Of a DNA stretch of 10,918 nt, positions 1-6,768 are shown one piece after another. The notes beneath the pieces were generated by a model. It was not told the origin of the DNA. It made no database searches and was given only the letters and a program-made list of their open reading frames with translations. The number at the start of each line of letters is the position of its first letter. The stretch's first letter is position 1. The DNA is from Bacteroidales bacterium. Lineage in GTDB: Bacteria > Bacteroidota > Bacteroidia > Bacteroidales > UBA932. Where the stretch lies: positions 1-10,918 of the forward strand of contig JAFZMA010000065.1 of assembly GCA_017551215.1 (NCBI GenBank), written 5' to 3'. The position numbers were made by a program, and so were the translations under genes.

Positions 1-776
1 GGGTATTTGATATCGCAGAGGAAAAGAGCCTGGCCGGGAACACTCAGGCCGGCGGAAGAGCGGTTTTTCTTTTTCAGCATCTCGGCGATCCACTCCGGTT
101 CCCTCTTGCCGGTGCCCACCTCCAGCAATGAGCCCACCATGGCGCGTACCATATTCCGGAGGAAGCGGTTGGAGGTTACGGTAAAGACCAGTCTCTTTCC
201 GGAGGCTTCCCTGGCAAACGGGGTGGGCAGCGGGGCTTTTTTCCAGAAGGCTTCCGTTACGGTGCAGATTGGAGAAGTGACATCGCTGCCGGTCTTCTGG
301 AGGCTGGAAAAGTCTTGAGTGCCAATAAAGTACCGAGCGGCGGAGTTCATGGCGTCCATGTCCAGATCCCTGCACTTGAAATACCAGGTATGCGGCCCAA
401 GGAACGGGGATGGCTCTGTGCTCAGATAATACTTGTAGGTGCGGCTCACCGCATCGAATCTGGCATGAGCGTCCGGGTGCATTTTATAGATGCCGGAAAC
501 CTTGATGGAATTGGGTAGAATGGCATTTATTTTGTATAGAAAATGGTGCTTGGTTTTTCCGCTCAAAGCTATTGGAGACGTGATTTCCGTGTGGGCGAAA
601 TAGTTGACGGCATTGACCCCGCTGTCAGTTCTTCCGGCTCCCGTAATCTCGACATCTTCCTTAAGCAAAAGAGAAAAAGCCTTTTGCAGCTCCTCCTGGA
701 TGCTCGGCGCATTCTTCTGGAGCTGCCAGCCATTGAAAGGCCCCCCGTCGTATGAAAGCTTTATGAAGTATTTCAT
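1..776 (-). CDS. truA: tRNA pseudouridine(38-40) synthase TruA (3' end cut by window edge)
   Basis: Family role: converts uridines 38-40 in the anticodon stem-loop of many tRNAs to pseudouridine, in the cytoplasm. Reading the minus strand from the ATG at 776-774 gives an open frame of 258 codons to the left edge with no stop. The N-terminus (MKYFIKLSYDGGPFNGWQ) is the typical TruA opening, which fixes the start. The catalytic motif GAGRTDSGVNA follows, with the nucleophilic Asp at residue 51. Further family landmarks are INAILPNSIKV, DAVSRTYKYYL, the FLRNMVRAMVGSLLEVG stretch and a final LFLCDIKY. Because TruA usually ends just after that last motif, only a residue or so plus the stop is probably missing. 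The motif has Asn where many homologues have His (GVHA); the catalytic Asp and neighbouring Arg are intact. The gene diverges from the Bat operon and is functionally unrelated to it. Confidence 0.96.
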   Translation of the reverse strand, partial: MKYFIKLSYDGGPFNGWQLQKNAPSIQEELQKAFSLLLKEDVEITGAGRTDSGVNAVNYFAHTEITSPIALSGKTKHHFLYKINAILPNSIKVSGIYKMHPDAHARFDAVSRTYKYYLSTEPSPFLGPHTWYFKCRDLDMDAMNSAARYFIGTQDFSSLQKTGSDVTSPICTVTEAFWKKAPLPTPFAREASGKRLVFTVTSNRFLRNMVRAMVGSLLEVGTGKREPEWIAEMLKKKNRSSAGLSVPGQALFLCDIKY

Positions 777-859
777 ATAGGCGCAAAGATAGCGCAAATC
801 GGGCGAAAACAAAGTAGTGCAAATTGAGAGAAACAAAATATTTAAAGTAATTCAAAGTT
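777..859. other. Divergent intergenic spacer between truA and the Bat operon
   Basis: This 83-bp AT-rich spacer must carry the start signals of both truA (minus) and moxR (plus). The truA promoter is recognisable. On the plus strand I see no match to TAnnTTTG and no Shine-Dalgarno site. The moxR ATG is instead preceded by A/T-rich sequence, as is common in Bacteroidota. A heptamer GCGCAAA occurs at 781-787 and 792-798, with a near copy GTGCAAA at 817-823. It may be chance or a small operator; nothing in the sequence decides. Confidence 0.5.
784..813 (-). promoter_or_regulatory. Probable Bacteroidota-type promoter of truA
   Basis: On the minus strand the octamer TATCTTTG (791 down to 784) matches the Bacteroidota -7 consensus TAnnTTTG exactly. 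A TTTG at 813-810 lies 18 bases upstream, close to the usual -33 element spacing of 19-21. Only 7 bases separate the -7 element from the truA ATG, so the transcript would have a very short or absent leader. Seen: the two motifs and spacing. Inferred: promoter activity. Confidence 0.6.
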
Positions 860-1852
860 ATGGAGAATGTAAACATAAAAGAACTGAACGACAGGATTCA
901 GAAGGAGAGTGCCTTTGTAGACATCATCTCTATGGAAATGAACAAAGTCATCGTAGGGCAGAAGCATCTGATCGAGGACCTGCTTATAGGCCTGCTGGCA
1001 GACGGACACCTTCTCTTGGAAGGAATGCCGGGCTTGGCAAAAACCTTGGCTATCAGTACCCTCAGCGATATAATAGATGCAAAGTTCCAGAGGATTCAGT
1101 TCACCCCGGACCTGCTCCCGTCCGATATAGTGGGAACAATGATTTACAGCCAGAAGAATGAGCAGTTCCAGGTAAAGAAGGGTCCGGTTTTCGCCAACTT
1201 CGTACTGGCGGACGAGATTAACCGTTCCCCTGCAAAGGTTCAGAGCGCGCTTCTGGAGGCCATGCAGGAAAGGGCTGTTACCATCGGTGACCAGACTTAC
1301 GAGTTGCCTAAGCCATTCCTGGTAATGGCAACCCAGAACCCGATAGAGCAGGAGGGAACCTATCCGCTGCCAGAGGCTCAGATGGACCGTTTCATGCTTA
1401 AGGTCATTGTCAACTATCCTAGAAAAGACGAGGAGAAGCTCATCATAAAGATGCACAACGCCCAGGAATTCCCTAAGGCAAGCACAGTTCTGAAGCCTGA
1501 AGATATTGTCAGGGCACGTAGCGTGGTAAAGGATGTTTACATGGACGAGAAGATTGAGCGTTACATTGTGGACATAGTTTATGCCACCAGAACTCCTGAA
1601 GAGTACGGACTTGGCAAGATCAAGGGAATGATCCAGTACGGAGCATCACCAAGAGCCAGCATTTCCCTGGCAAAGGCAGCCAAGGCCTACGCCTTCATAA
1701 AGAGAAGGGGATATGTTATTCCAGAAGATGTAAGAGCCGTCTGCTACGAGGTTCTACGCCACCGTATAGGTCTGACATACGAAGCTGAGGCAGAAGATAT
1801 TACAACCGAGAATCTGATAACCGAGATAGTAAACGTAGTTGCAGTTCCTTAA
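860..1852 (+). CDS. MoxR-family AAA+ ATPase, first gene of the Bat operon
   Basis: Cytoplasmic ATPase of the MoxR class (330 aa, full family length), thought to act as a chaperone that matures or remodels partner VWA proteins. Visible motifs are the Walker A GMPGLAKT at residues 55-62, Walker B FVLADE at 114-119, sensor 1 in VMATQNP with Asn160, the EAQMDRF segment at 172-178, and the sensor 2 Arg265 in GASPRAS. All ATPase residues are therefore present. The N-terminus has no signal peptide. The ATG at 860 is the first in frame and lies before the first family-like helix; no Shine-Dalgarno site is visible. It heads a tight plus-strand train, 14 nt ahead of the DUF58 gene, the standard MoxR-DUF58-VWA order. 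The precise role in oxygen tolerance is not settled for the family. Confidence 0.96.
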   Translation: MENVNIKELNDRIQKESAFVDIISMEMNKVIVGQKHLIEDLLIGLLADGHLLLEGMPGLAKTLAISTLSDIIDAKFQRIQFTPDLLPSDIVGTMIYSQKNEQFQVKKGPVFANFVLADEINRSPAKVQSALLEAMQERAVTIGDQTYELPKPFLVMATQNPIEQEGTYPLPEAQMDRFMLKVIVNYPRKDEEKLIIKMHNAQEFPKASTVLKPEDIVRARSVVKDVYMDEKIERYIVDIVYATRTPEEYGLGKIKGMIQYGASPRASISLAKAAKAYAFIKRRGYVIPEDVRAVCYEVLRHRIGLTYEAEAEDITTENLITEIVNVVAVP

Positions 1853-1855
1853 TCC

Positions 1856-1861
1856 AGGAGG
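1856..1861 (+). promoter_or_regulatory. Strong Shine-Dalgarno site of the DUF58 gene
   Basis: A perfect AGGAGG lies 5 nt before the ATG at 1867, in the 14-nt gap after moxR. It supports this start. Such sites are uncommon in Bacteroidota, whose ribosomes largely do not rely on them. Confidence 0.65.
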
Positions 1862-1866
1862 CCATT

Positions 1867-2745
1867 ATGGACAACTCTCTTTTAAAGAAAGTGCGCAAGA
1901 TCGAGATCCGGACCAGGAGTCTTTCCCACCAGATCTTTGCCGGAGAATATCACTCCGCCTTCAAGGGCAGGGGTATGGCCTTCAGCGAGGTTAGGGAATA
2001 CCAGTTCGGAGACGATGTCCGCAACATGGACTGGAACGTTACCGCAAGGCTCCGTTCTCCGTACATCAAGGTGTACGAAGAGGAGAGAGAGCTTACCGTG
2101 GTTCTCCTTGTAGACGTTTCTTCTTCCAGTATTTTTGGAACATCCACCAAGACCAAAAGGGAACTTGTGGCAGAAATAGCTGCCGTGCTATCTTTCTCTG
2201 CCTCAATCAACAACGATAAGGTTGGAGCACTTTTCTTCTCTTCCAGGGTTGAGAAGTTCATTCCTCCGAAGAAAGGAAGAAGCCATCTGCTGAGAATCAT
2301 ATCCGAGCTTCTGGAGTTCAAGCCGTCCCAGCCGGGAACGGATATTTCAGAGGCGCTCAGGTTCCTTTCCAGAGCCATTAAGAAAAGGTGTACGGCGTTC
2401 CTTCTTAGCGACCTTCTGGATGTGGACCGCAACGGCAAGCCTCGTTACGAGGATGCACTTAAACTTGCCGCCAACCGCCACGAGATTTCCGCCATCAACA
2501 TCTACGATCCGAGGGAAAGGGAAATCCCGGATCTCGGTCTGGTAAGGGTAAGAGATGCGGAAACCGGTTCGGAAGGATGGATAGACACATCCAGCAGAAG
2601 CGTCCGGAACAGCTACTCGCAGTGGAGCCGCAACGTTCTGGCATCTGCCCAGCAGCTTTTCAACCGCTACAAAGTGGACACCGTAAGTATTTCTACAGAC
2701 GACGATTATGTGAAGAGCCTCATAGCGTTCTTCAAGAACAAGTAA
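1867..2745 (+). CDS. DUF58 family protein (degenerate VWA-type fold) of the Bat operon
   Basis: A 292-residue predicted cytoplasmic protein without signal peptide or membrane segments. The DUF58 signature is clear: GRGMAFSEVREYQFGDDVRNMDW at roughly residues 34-56, then TARLRSPYIKVYEEERE up to residue 75. This leads straight into a VWA-like strand with a DVSSSS metal-site motif (Asp83, Ser85, Ser87). A later ATAF-like strand, TAFLLSDLLD, occupies the position of the second acidic VWA loop. DUF58 proteins are almost always encoded beside MoxR ATPases and are presumed partners, but no biochemical activity is established. The gene follows moxR by 14 nt and precedes the next gene by only 3 nt, so translation is probably coupled. 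The start is supported by an AGGAGG site. Confidence 0.93.
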   Translation: MDNSLLKKVRKIEIRTRSLSHQIFAGEYHSAFKGRGMAFSEVREYQFGDDVRNMDWNVTARLRSPYIKVYEEERELTVVLLVDVSSSSIFGTSTKTKRELVAEIAAVLSFSASINNDKVGALFFSSRVEKFIPPKKGRSHLLRIISELLEFKPSQPGTDISEALRFLSRAIKKRCTAFLLSDLLDVDRNGKPRYEDALKLAANRHEISAINIYDPREREIPDLGLVRVRDAETGSEGWIDTSSRSVRNSYSQWSRNVLASAQQLFNRYKVDTVSISTDDDYVKSLIAFFKNK

Positions 2746-2748
2746 ATT

Positions 2749-3735
2749 ATGTTCAGAAAATCAATCATAACAATAGCCCTTGCAGTTATGTCTGTCCAGG
2801 CAGGGTGGAGCCAGAGGTTGGAAAAGTCTACGCTTTCCGCGGATTCCCTTCTGGTAGGGGACCAGGTGGTATGGACTTTTGACTTCAGCGTTCCGGAAGG
2901 AAAGATGCTGGCTGTAGCTCCTTATTCAGAGATACTTGCAAGAGACACCACTATCCGCGGAGCTGTGGAGGTGGTCCGGGATTTTGAACTGGACACCCTT
3001 AGCGTGAAGAAGAATCTTGCACAGCTCAGGGGAAGAATCCTCCTTACCTCTTTTGACAGCGGAGCCTTCCGTCTTCCACCTCCAATCATACTAGTGGAAA
3101 AGGACGGAGGCTCAGAGGCGGACACACTTAAGATAGACTCCAAGACACTGTATGTTAACACTATACCTGTAGATACCGCCACATTCAAGATTTACGATAT
3201 CAAGCCGCAGGAGACATATCCGGTAACCTTCAAAGAGGTGCTCCCTTGGATACTTCTTGGACTTGGAATTGCAGCACTCATCTGGGCTATAGCAAGATAC
3301 ATTGTCATGAGGAGGAAGAACAAAGACTTCTTCGGAAGGAGCATAGAGTCTGACCCGCCTCACATTGTGGCTCTCAAGAAACTGGAGAAGATCCGTTCCG
3401 ACAAGCTCTGGCAGAACGGAAAGGAGAAACTTTTCTATACTGGAGTCACCGATGCCGTCAGGGAATACATAGACAAGAGGTATGGTGTAAGGGCAATGGA
3501 GCAGACCTCTTCTGAAATTATGGACTCTCTGAAGGACAAGCAGATAGAAGAGAAGGTGCTCAGCGATTTGGGAGCCATGTTCACCACCTCGGACCTTGTG
3601 AAGTTTGCCAAGCATACTCCTGGCGCTGAGGATAACGAAAAAGCAATACCGGCTGCAGTGAACTTTGTGAATTTCGCCTACATGCAGCAATTGAAGGAAA
3701 TTGAGGGCGAGAAGAAAAATGAGGAGGACAAATAA
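2749..3735 (+). CDS. Membrane-anchored protein of the Bat operon, DUF4381-like tail
   Basis: A 328-residue protein of unknown activity, found at this position (between DUF58 and batA) in Bacteroidota Bat operons. Seen in the sequence: a signal peptide at residues 1-21 ending WS-Q; an exported, strand-rich region of about 140 residues; one transmembrane segment near 166-186 followed by the basic stop-transfer RRKNK; and a helical, charged cytoplasmic tail (about 187-328). The tail contains LEKIRSDKLWQNGKEKLFY and TDAVREYIDKRYGVRAMEQT, which resemble DUF4381 tails in other MoxR/VWA operons. The same order (outer beta domain, one TM, helical tail) occurs in BatD, and the two tails look related. 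The gene starts 3 nt after DUF58, and its TAA shares one base with the batA ATG. The likely role is as a scaffold or adaptor linking outer VWA proteins to the cytoplasmic ATPase, which is inference. Confidence 0.85.
   Translation: MFRKSIITIALAVMSVQAGWSQRLEKSTLSADSLLVGDQVVWTFDFSVPEGKMLAVAPYSEILARDTTIRGAVEVVRDFELDTLSVKKNLAQLRGRILLTSFDSGAFRLPPPIILVEKDGGSEADTLKIDSKTLYVNTIPVDTATFKIYDIKPQETYPVTFKEVLPWILLGLGIAALIWAIARYIVMRRKNKDFFGRSIESDPPHIVALKKLEKIRSDKLWQNGKEKLFYTGVTDAVREYIDKRYGVRAMEQTSSEIMDSLKDKQIEEKVLSDLGAMFTTSDLVKFAKHTPGAEDNEKAIPAAVNFVNFAYMQQLKEIEGEKKNEEDK
3722..3727 (+). promoter_or_regulatory. Shine-Dalgarno site of batA inside the preceding gene
   Basis: AGGAGG lies within the last codons of the upstream gene, 7 nt before the batA ATG at 3735. 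That ATG overlaps the upstream TAA by one base. Together these suggest coupled but independently reinforced initiation. Confidence 0.55.
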
Positions 3736-4712
3736 TGTTCTTTGAATATCCAAAACTATTGTGGCTGCTTGCGCTTGTTCCCCTTGCCATCCTTATTTAC
3801 ATATGGCGGGAGATAAAGGGCAGACATCCTTATCTCACGGTTTCAGACATAACCCCGTGGAAGCTGGACAACCAGGGCTTCTTAAAGCGTTTGGCCAGGC
3901 ATATTCCGTTTATACTCAGGTGTGTGGCTGTTGCTGCTCTGGTTCTTGCAATAGCCCGTCCGCGTTCCGCTTCTGAACTTGAGAAGGTTTCTACGGAGGG
4001 AATAGACATAGTTCTCTGCATAGACGTTTCTACCAGTATGCTGGCCATGGACTTCAAGCCGGACAGAATCAACGCCGCAAAGCAGATTGCCATAGAGTTC
4101 GTTGCCCAGAGACCCGCAGACAGGATGGGCGTAGTTGTCTTTGCCGGAGAGAGTTATACGCAGTGTCCGCTTACAACAGACCGTCAGACTCTTATAAACA
4201 TGATGAAGGACATCAACTGCGGAGTCATAGAAGACGGAACAGCCATAGGAAACGGCATAGCCAATTCCGTTGCGCGCCTTAAGGAATCAGATGCCAAGAG
4301 CAGGGTAGTTATTCTGCTTACGGATGGTGTGAACAACTGCGGCGAGATTTCTCCCCAGATGGCTACAGAGATTGCAAAGACTTACGGCGTAAGGGTTTAC
4401 ACTATAGGAATCGGTGCAATGGGAGAGGCCCCTTATCCAACTGACTACGGTGTTCAGATGGTTAAGGTGGACATCGACGAGCCGCTTATGAAGCAGATTG
4501 CAGCCGATACCGGAGGCAAGTATTTCCGAGCCACGGACAACACCAAGCTTGCGGAAATCTATGCGGAAATCAACAAGATGGAGAAAACCAGGACTATTGT
4601 TGATACCTATCCGCAGTACAAGGAGCTGTTCATGAGATTTGCCATGATAGCGCTTCTTGCTGTTATTCTGGAAGTTATAATGAGATTGTTTACAAGGCAT
4701 CTGCCTGATTAG
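3735..4712 (+). CDS. batA: BatA, membrane-anchored VWA-domain protein
   Basis: A 325-residue VWA protein of the aerotolerance complex. Two N-terminal hydrophobic segments (about 7-23 and 57-74) flank a basic loop, a VWA domain spans about 88-290, and a third hydrophobic segment sits near 302-320. By the positive-inside rule the VWA domain would lie on the periplasmic side. The metal-ion-dependent adhesion site is complete: DVSTS at residues 97-101, Thr168 in EDGTAIG, and Asp196 in LLTDG. It should therefore bind a divalent cation and ligands. Cysteines at 143, 161 and 201 lie in the VWA domain. It overlaps the upstream stop by one base and is followed by its paralogue batB after 12 nt. In Bacteroides, Bat proteins are associated with surviving oxygen exposure; how they act is not known. 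Confidence 0.95.
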   Translation: MFFEYPKLLWLLALVPLAILIYIWREIKGRHPYLTVSDITPWKLDNQGFLKRLARHIPFILRCVAVAALVLAIARPRSASELEKVSTEGIDIVLCIDVSTSMLAMDFKPDRINAAKQIAIEFVAQRPADRMGVVVFAGESYTQCPLTTDRQTLINMMKDINCGVIEDGTAIGNGIANSVARLKESDAKSRVVILLTDGVNNCGEISPQMATEIAKTYGVRVYTIGIGAMGEAPYPTDYGVQMVKVDIDEPLMKQIAADTGGKYFRATDNTKLAEIYAEINKMEKTRTIVDTYPQYKELFMRFAMIALLAVILEVIMRLFTRHLPD

Positions 4713-4714
4713 GG

Positions 4715-4720
4715 AGGAGG
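4715..4720 (+). promoter_or_regulatory. Strong Shine-Dalgarno site of batB-batC
   Basis: The 12-nt gap after batA is almost entirely purine and contains AGGAGG 4 nt before the ATG at 4725 (or GGAGG at 4713-4717, 7 nt before it). It supports the chosen start of the BatB-BatC frame. Confidence 0.6.
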
Positions 4721-4724
4721 GATC

Positions 4725-6743
4725 ATGTTACAGTTTGCAAGACCAGTTTTTCTTCTTTTCATACTTGCGATACCGCTGTTCTATGTTTTCTATGCACTGT
4801 ATCGCAGAGGAAGAGCCCGCCGTCTGAGACGTTTCGGAAATCCGGAAATGGTTGATTCCCTGATGCCTGAACGCTCCAAGGCAAAGGGTTGGCTCCGTCT
4901 CACTTGCTTCTGCCTGGCCTGGCTTTTCCTTATGCTCGGACTTTCCCGTCCGCAGATAGGAGCCAAGCTCCGCGAGAGCAGCAACACCGGCAGCGAGATT
5001 ATGGTGGCACTGGACGTTTCCAACTCCATGAAAGCCAAGGACTATTCTCCTAACCGCCTGGAAAGGGCCAAGATGGATCTCTCCCGCCTGATGGACAAGC
5101 TGCACAGCGACCGCATTGGCCTGGTGATTTTTGCAGGCGAGAGTTTTGTCCAGGTTCCGATTACGGCGGACTATGTTTCCTCAAAGATGTTCCTTTCCGG
5201 AATCAACACTTCTTCCATTCCGGTTCAGGGCACTGCAATCGGCAATGCCATAACCACTTGTGCCCAGAGTTTTTCCATGGAGGGCATGCAGGAAGAGGGC
5301 AACAAGGCAATCATTGTCATCAGCGATGGAGAAAACCACGAGGATGATGCTGTGGCCGCAGCCGAGTATGCCCACAAGGCCGGAATCAATGTCTTCTGCA
5401 TAGGCGTGGGAACCCCTAAGGGAGAGCCGATTCCAGATGACGGCGGTGGCCTGATGAAAGACAGGGACGGCCAGATTGTGGTAACCAAGCTGGACGAGGA
5501 AACCCTTAAGCGCATCGCTGAGGCTGGTGGTGGAATTTATGTGCGGGCTTCTGATACCAACTTTGGCCTCGGCGATATAGTGGAAAAGATAAGGGAACTT
5601 AAAAAGACTTCATATCAGGAACTTGCATTTGAGGAGTACAACGAGCAGTTCATGTATTTCTTTGGCATTGCGCTGTTCTTCCTGGTACTGGAATTTTTAA
5701 TCGGCGACAGGAAAATGAAAAAGAAACTTTTTGCCGTGCTCATCCTTCTGACTCTCACCTCTGTTCAGATGTCCGCTCAGGTAGACAAGAGAGACGTAAG
5801 AAGGGGAAACCGCTATTTCAAGAAAGACAAATGGAAGCAGTCTGAGGTGGAATACCGTAAGGGTCTTCTCAAGGATTCCCTCTCTGTAAAAGGCAATTAC
5901 AACCTTGGCAACGCGCTTTACAAGCAGAACGATCTGGAGGGTGCGGCAAAGGCCTACGCTCCAATTGCAGACACTGTGTCCAAGTTTCCGTTTACTCCGT
6001 CCTGGAAAGGTGTCAGCAGCAAGATGCCTGCGATACCGGATAATGTCCAGGGCTCTAAAGATGATCCTCTCCTGAAGATGCAGGGTAAGGACGATGCGGC
6101 CTCCAAGTACTTCTTCAATCTTGGCAACATGATGCTTCAGGCCAAGCAGTGGGACAAGGCGATGGAGGCATATAGACAGGCCCTTCTGCGTAATCCGGCA
6201 GATATGACTGCCAAGGCAAGCTACTCGTACGCACGCAAGATGCTTCAGAACCAGCAGCAACAGCAGCAAAACCAGCAGAATCAGCAGGATCAACAGAATC
6301 AGCAGGATCAACAGAATCAACAGAATCAGCAGGATCAGCAGGATCAGCAGAACCAGAATCAGGACCAAAACAAGGATCAGAATCAGGATCAGAACAAAGA
6401 CCAAAATCAGGATCAGAACAAGGATCAGAATAAAGACCAGAACCAAGACCAAAATCAGGATCAAAACAAGGATCAAAACCAGCAAAACCAGGATCAAAAT
6501 AAAGATCAGAACAAGAACCAGAATCAAGATCAGAATCAGCAGAACCCCAATCAAGACCAGAATGATCAGAAACAGGATCAGCAGAATCAGCCGCAGGGTG
6601 GAGGTTCTGACCAGAAAATGAGTTCAGAGGCTGCAGCCCAGATGCTCCAGGCCATTCAGGATAAGGAGAAGGGCACTCAGGAAAAGGTGAAGAAAGCAAA
6701 GGCTATGGCCGCCAAGAAAAAGAAGAAAGACAAGAATTGGTAA
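4725..6743 (+). CDS. batBC: BatB-BatC fusion: VWA domain + TPR + Q/N/D/K repeat tail
   Basis: One uninterrupted 672-codon frame that joins two proteins often encoded separately. Residues 1-330 are BatB: hydrophobic segments at about 7-25, 57-74 and 313-327, and a VWA domain with a complete metal site (DVSNS at 97-101, Thr170, Asp201). Residue 331 is Met of MKKKLFAVLILLTLTSVQMSAQ, a textbook signal peptide: the old BatC start kept in frame. BatC follows, with TPR motifs near 355-415 (GNRYFKKDKWKQSEVEYRKG, NLGNALYKQNDLEGAAKAY) and 460-505 (NLGNMMLQAKQWDKAMEAY), split by a 40-residue insert. A Q/N/D/K tract covers 508-624, and a conserved BatC-like tail (MSSEAAAQMLQAIQDKEKG) ends in a lysine-rich stretch. 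By positive-inside reasoning both the VWA and TPR parts face the periplasm. Cleavage at MSA-Q could split the chain again. Alternatively, BatC may start internally at 5715. Confidence 0.93.
   Translation: MLQFARPVFLLFILAIPLFYVFYALYRRGRARRLRRFGNPEMVDSLMPERSKAKGWLRLTCFCLAWLFLMLGLSRPQIGAKLRESSNTGSEIMVALDVSNSMKAKDYSPNRLERAKMDLSRLMDKLHSDRIGLVIFAGESFVQVPITADYVSSKMFLSGINTSSIPVQGTAIGNAITTCAQSFSMEGMQEEGNKAIIVISDGENHEDDAVAAAEYAHKAGINVFCIGVGTPKGEPIPDDGGGLMKDRDGQIVVTKLDEETLKRIAEAGGGIYVRASDTNFGLGDIVEKIRELKKTSYQELAFEEYNEQFMYFFGIALFFLVLEFLIGDRKMKKKLFAVLILLTLTSVQMSAQVDKRDVRRGNRYFKKDKWKQSEVEYRKGLLKDSLSVKGNYNLGNALYKQNDLEGAAKAYAPIADTVSKFPFTPSWKGVSSKMPAIPDNVQGSKDDPLLKMQGKDDAASKYFFNLGNMMLQAKQWDKAMEAYRQALLRNPADMTAKASYSYARKMLQNQQQQQQNQQNQQDQQNQQDQQNQQNQQDQQDQQNQNQDQNKDQNQDQNKDQNQDQNKDQNKDQNQDQNQDQNKDQNQQNQDQNKDQNKNQNQDQNQQNPNQDQNDQKQDQQNQPQGGGSDQKMSSEAAAQMLQAIQDKEKGTQEKVKKAKAMAAKKKKKDKNW
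6246..6596 (+). repeat. In-frame CAG/GAT/AAC-type repeat encoding a Q/N/D/K tract in BatC
   Basis: A 351-bp imperfect tandem array built from hexamers such as CAGAAT and CAGGAT and the 12-mer GATCAGAACAAG. It codes for residues 508-624 of the BatB-BatC protein. The 5' part reads QQN/QQD triplets and the middle reads QNQD and QNKD units. Apart from single prolines, only Q, N, D and K occur. Synonymous CAG/CAA, AAT/AAC and GAT/GAC changes show the array is not freshly duplicated throughout. It should form a long, disordered, hydrophilic linker. Confidence 0.9.
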
Positions 6744-6768
6744 ATTTGCACTTGCGATAGCATAGAAT

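Noticed and set aside
7..755. Three plus-strand open frames in the left arm
   Set aside because: They are antisense to truA, whose minus-strand frame is continuous and carries the catalytic motif.
842..1456. Minus-strand open frame of 204 codons opposite moxR
   Set aside because: It lies wholly opposite a full MoxR ATPase with intact motifs, and its translation shows no recognisable domain.
4713..4724. Purine-rich gap after batA considered as a terminator or regulatory hairpin
   Set aside because: Only 12 nt, no inverted repeat, no T-run; it is explained by a Shine-Dalgarno site.
5697..6554. Long minus-strand open frame (285 codons) rich in Leu, Ile and Val
   Set aside because: It is the antisense of the CAG/GAT/AAC repeat, where stop codons are absent simply because of the repeat composition. 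It has no start context, and the plus strand carries clear BatB-BatC coding.
6246..6596. Possible CRISPR-like or other direct-repeat array
   Set aside because: Units are 6-12 nt without unique spacers, stay in frame and encode protein; it is a coding low-complexity repeat.
6115..6699. Second minus-strand open frame (194 codons) of Asp/Ser/Pro/Gly repeats
   Set aside because: Another shadow of the same repeat; low complexity and no family resemblance.
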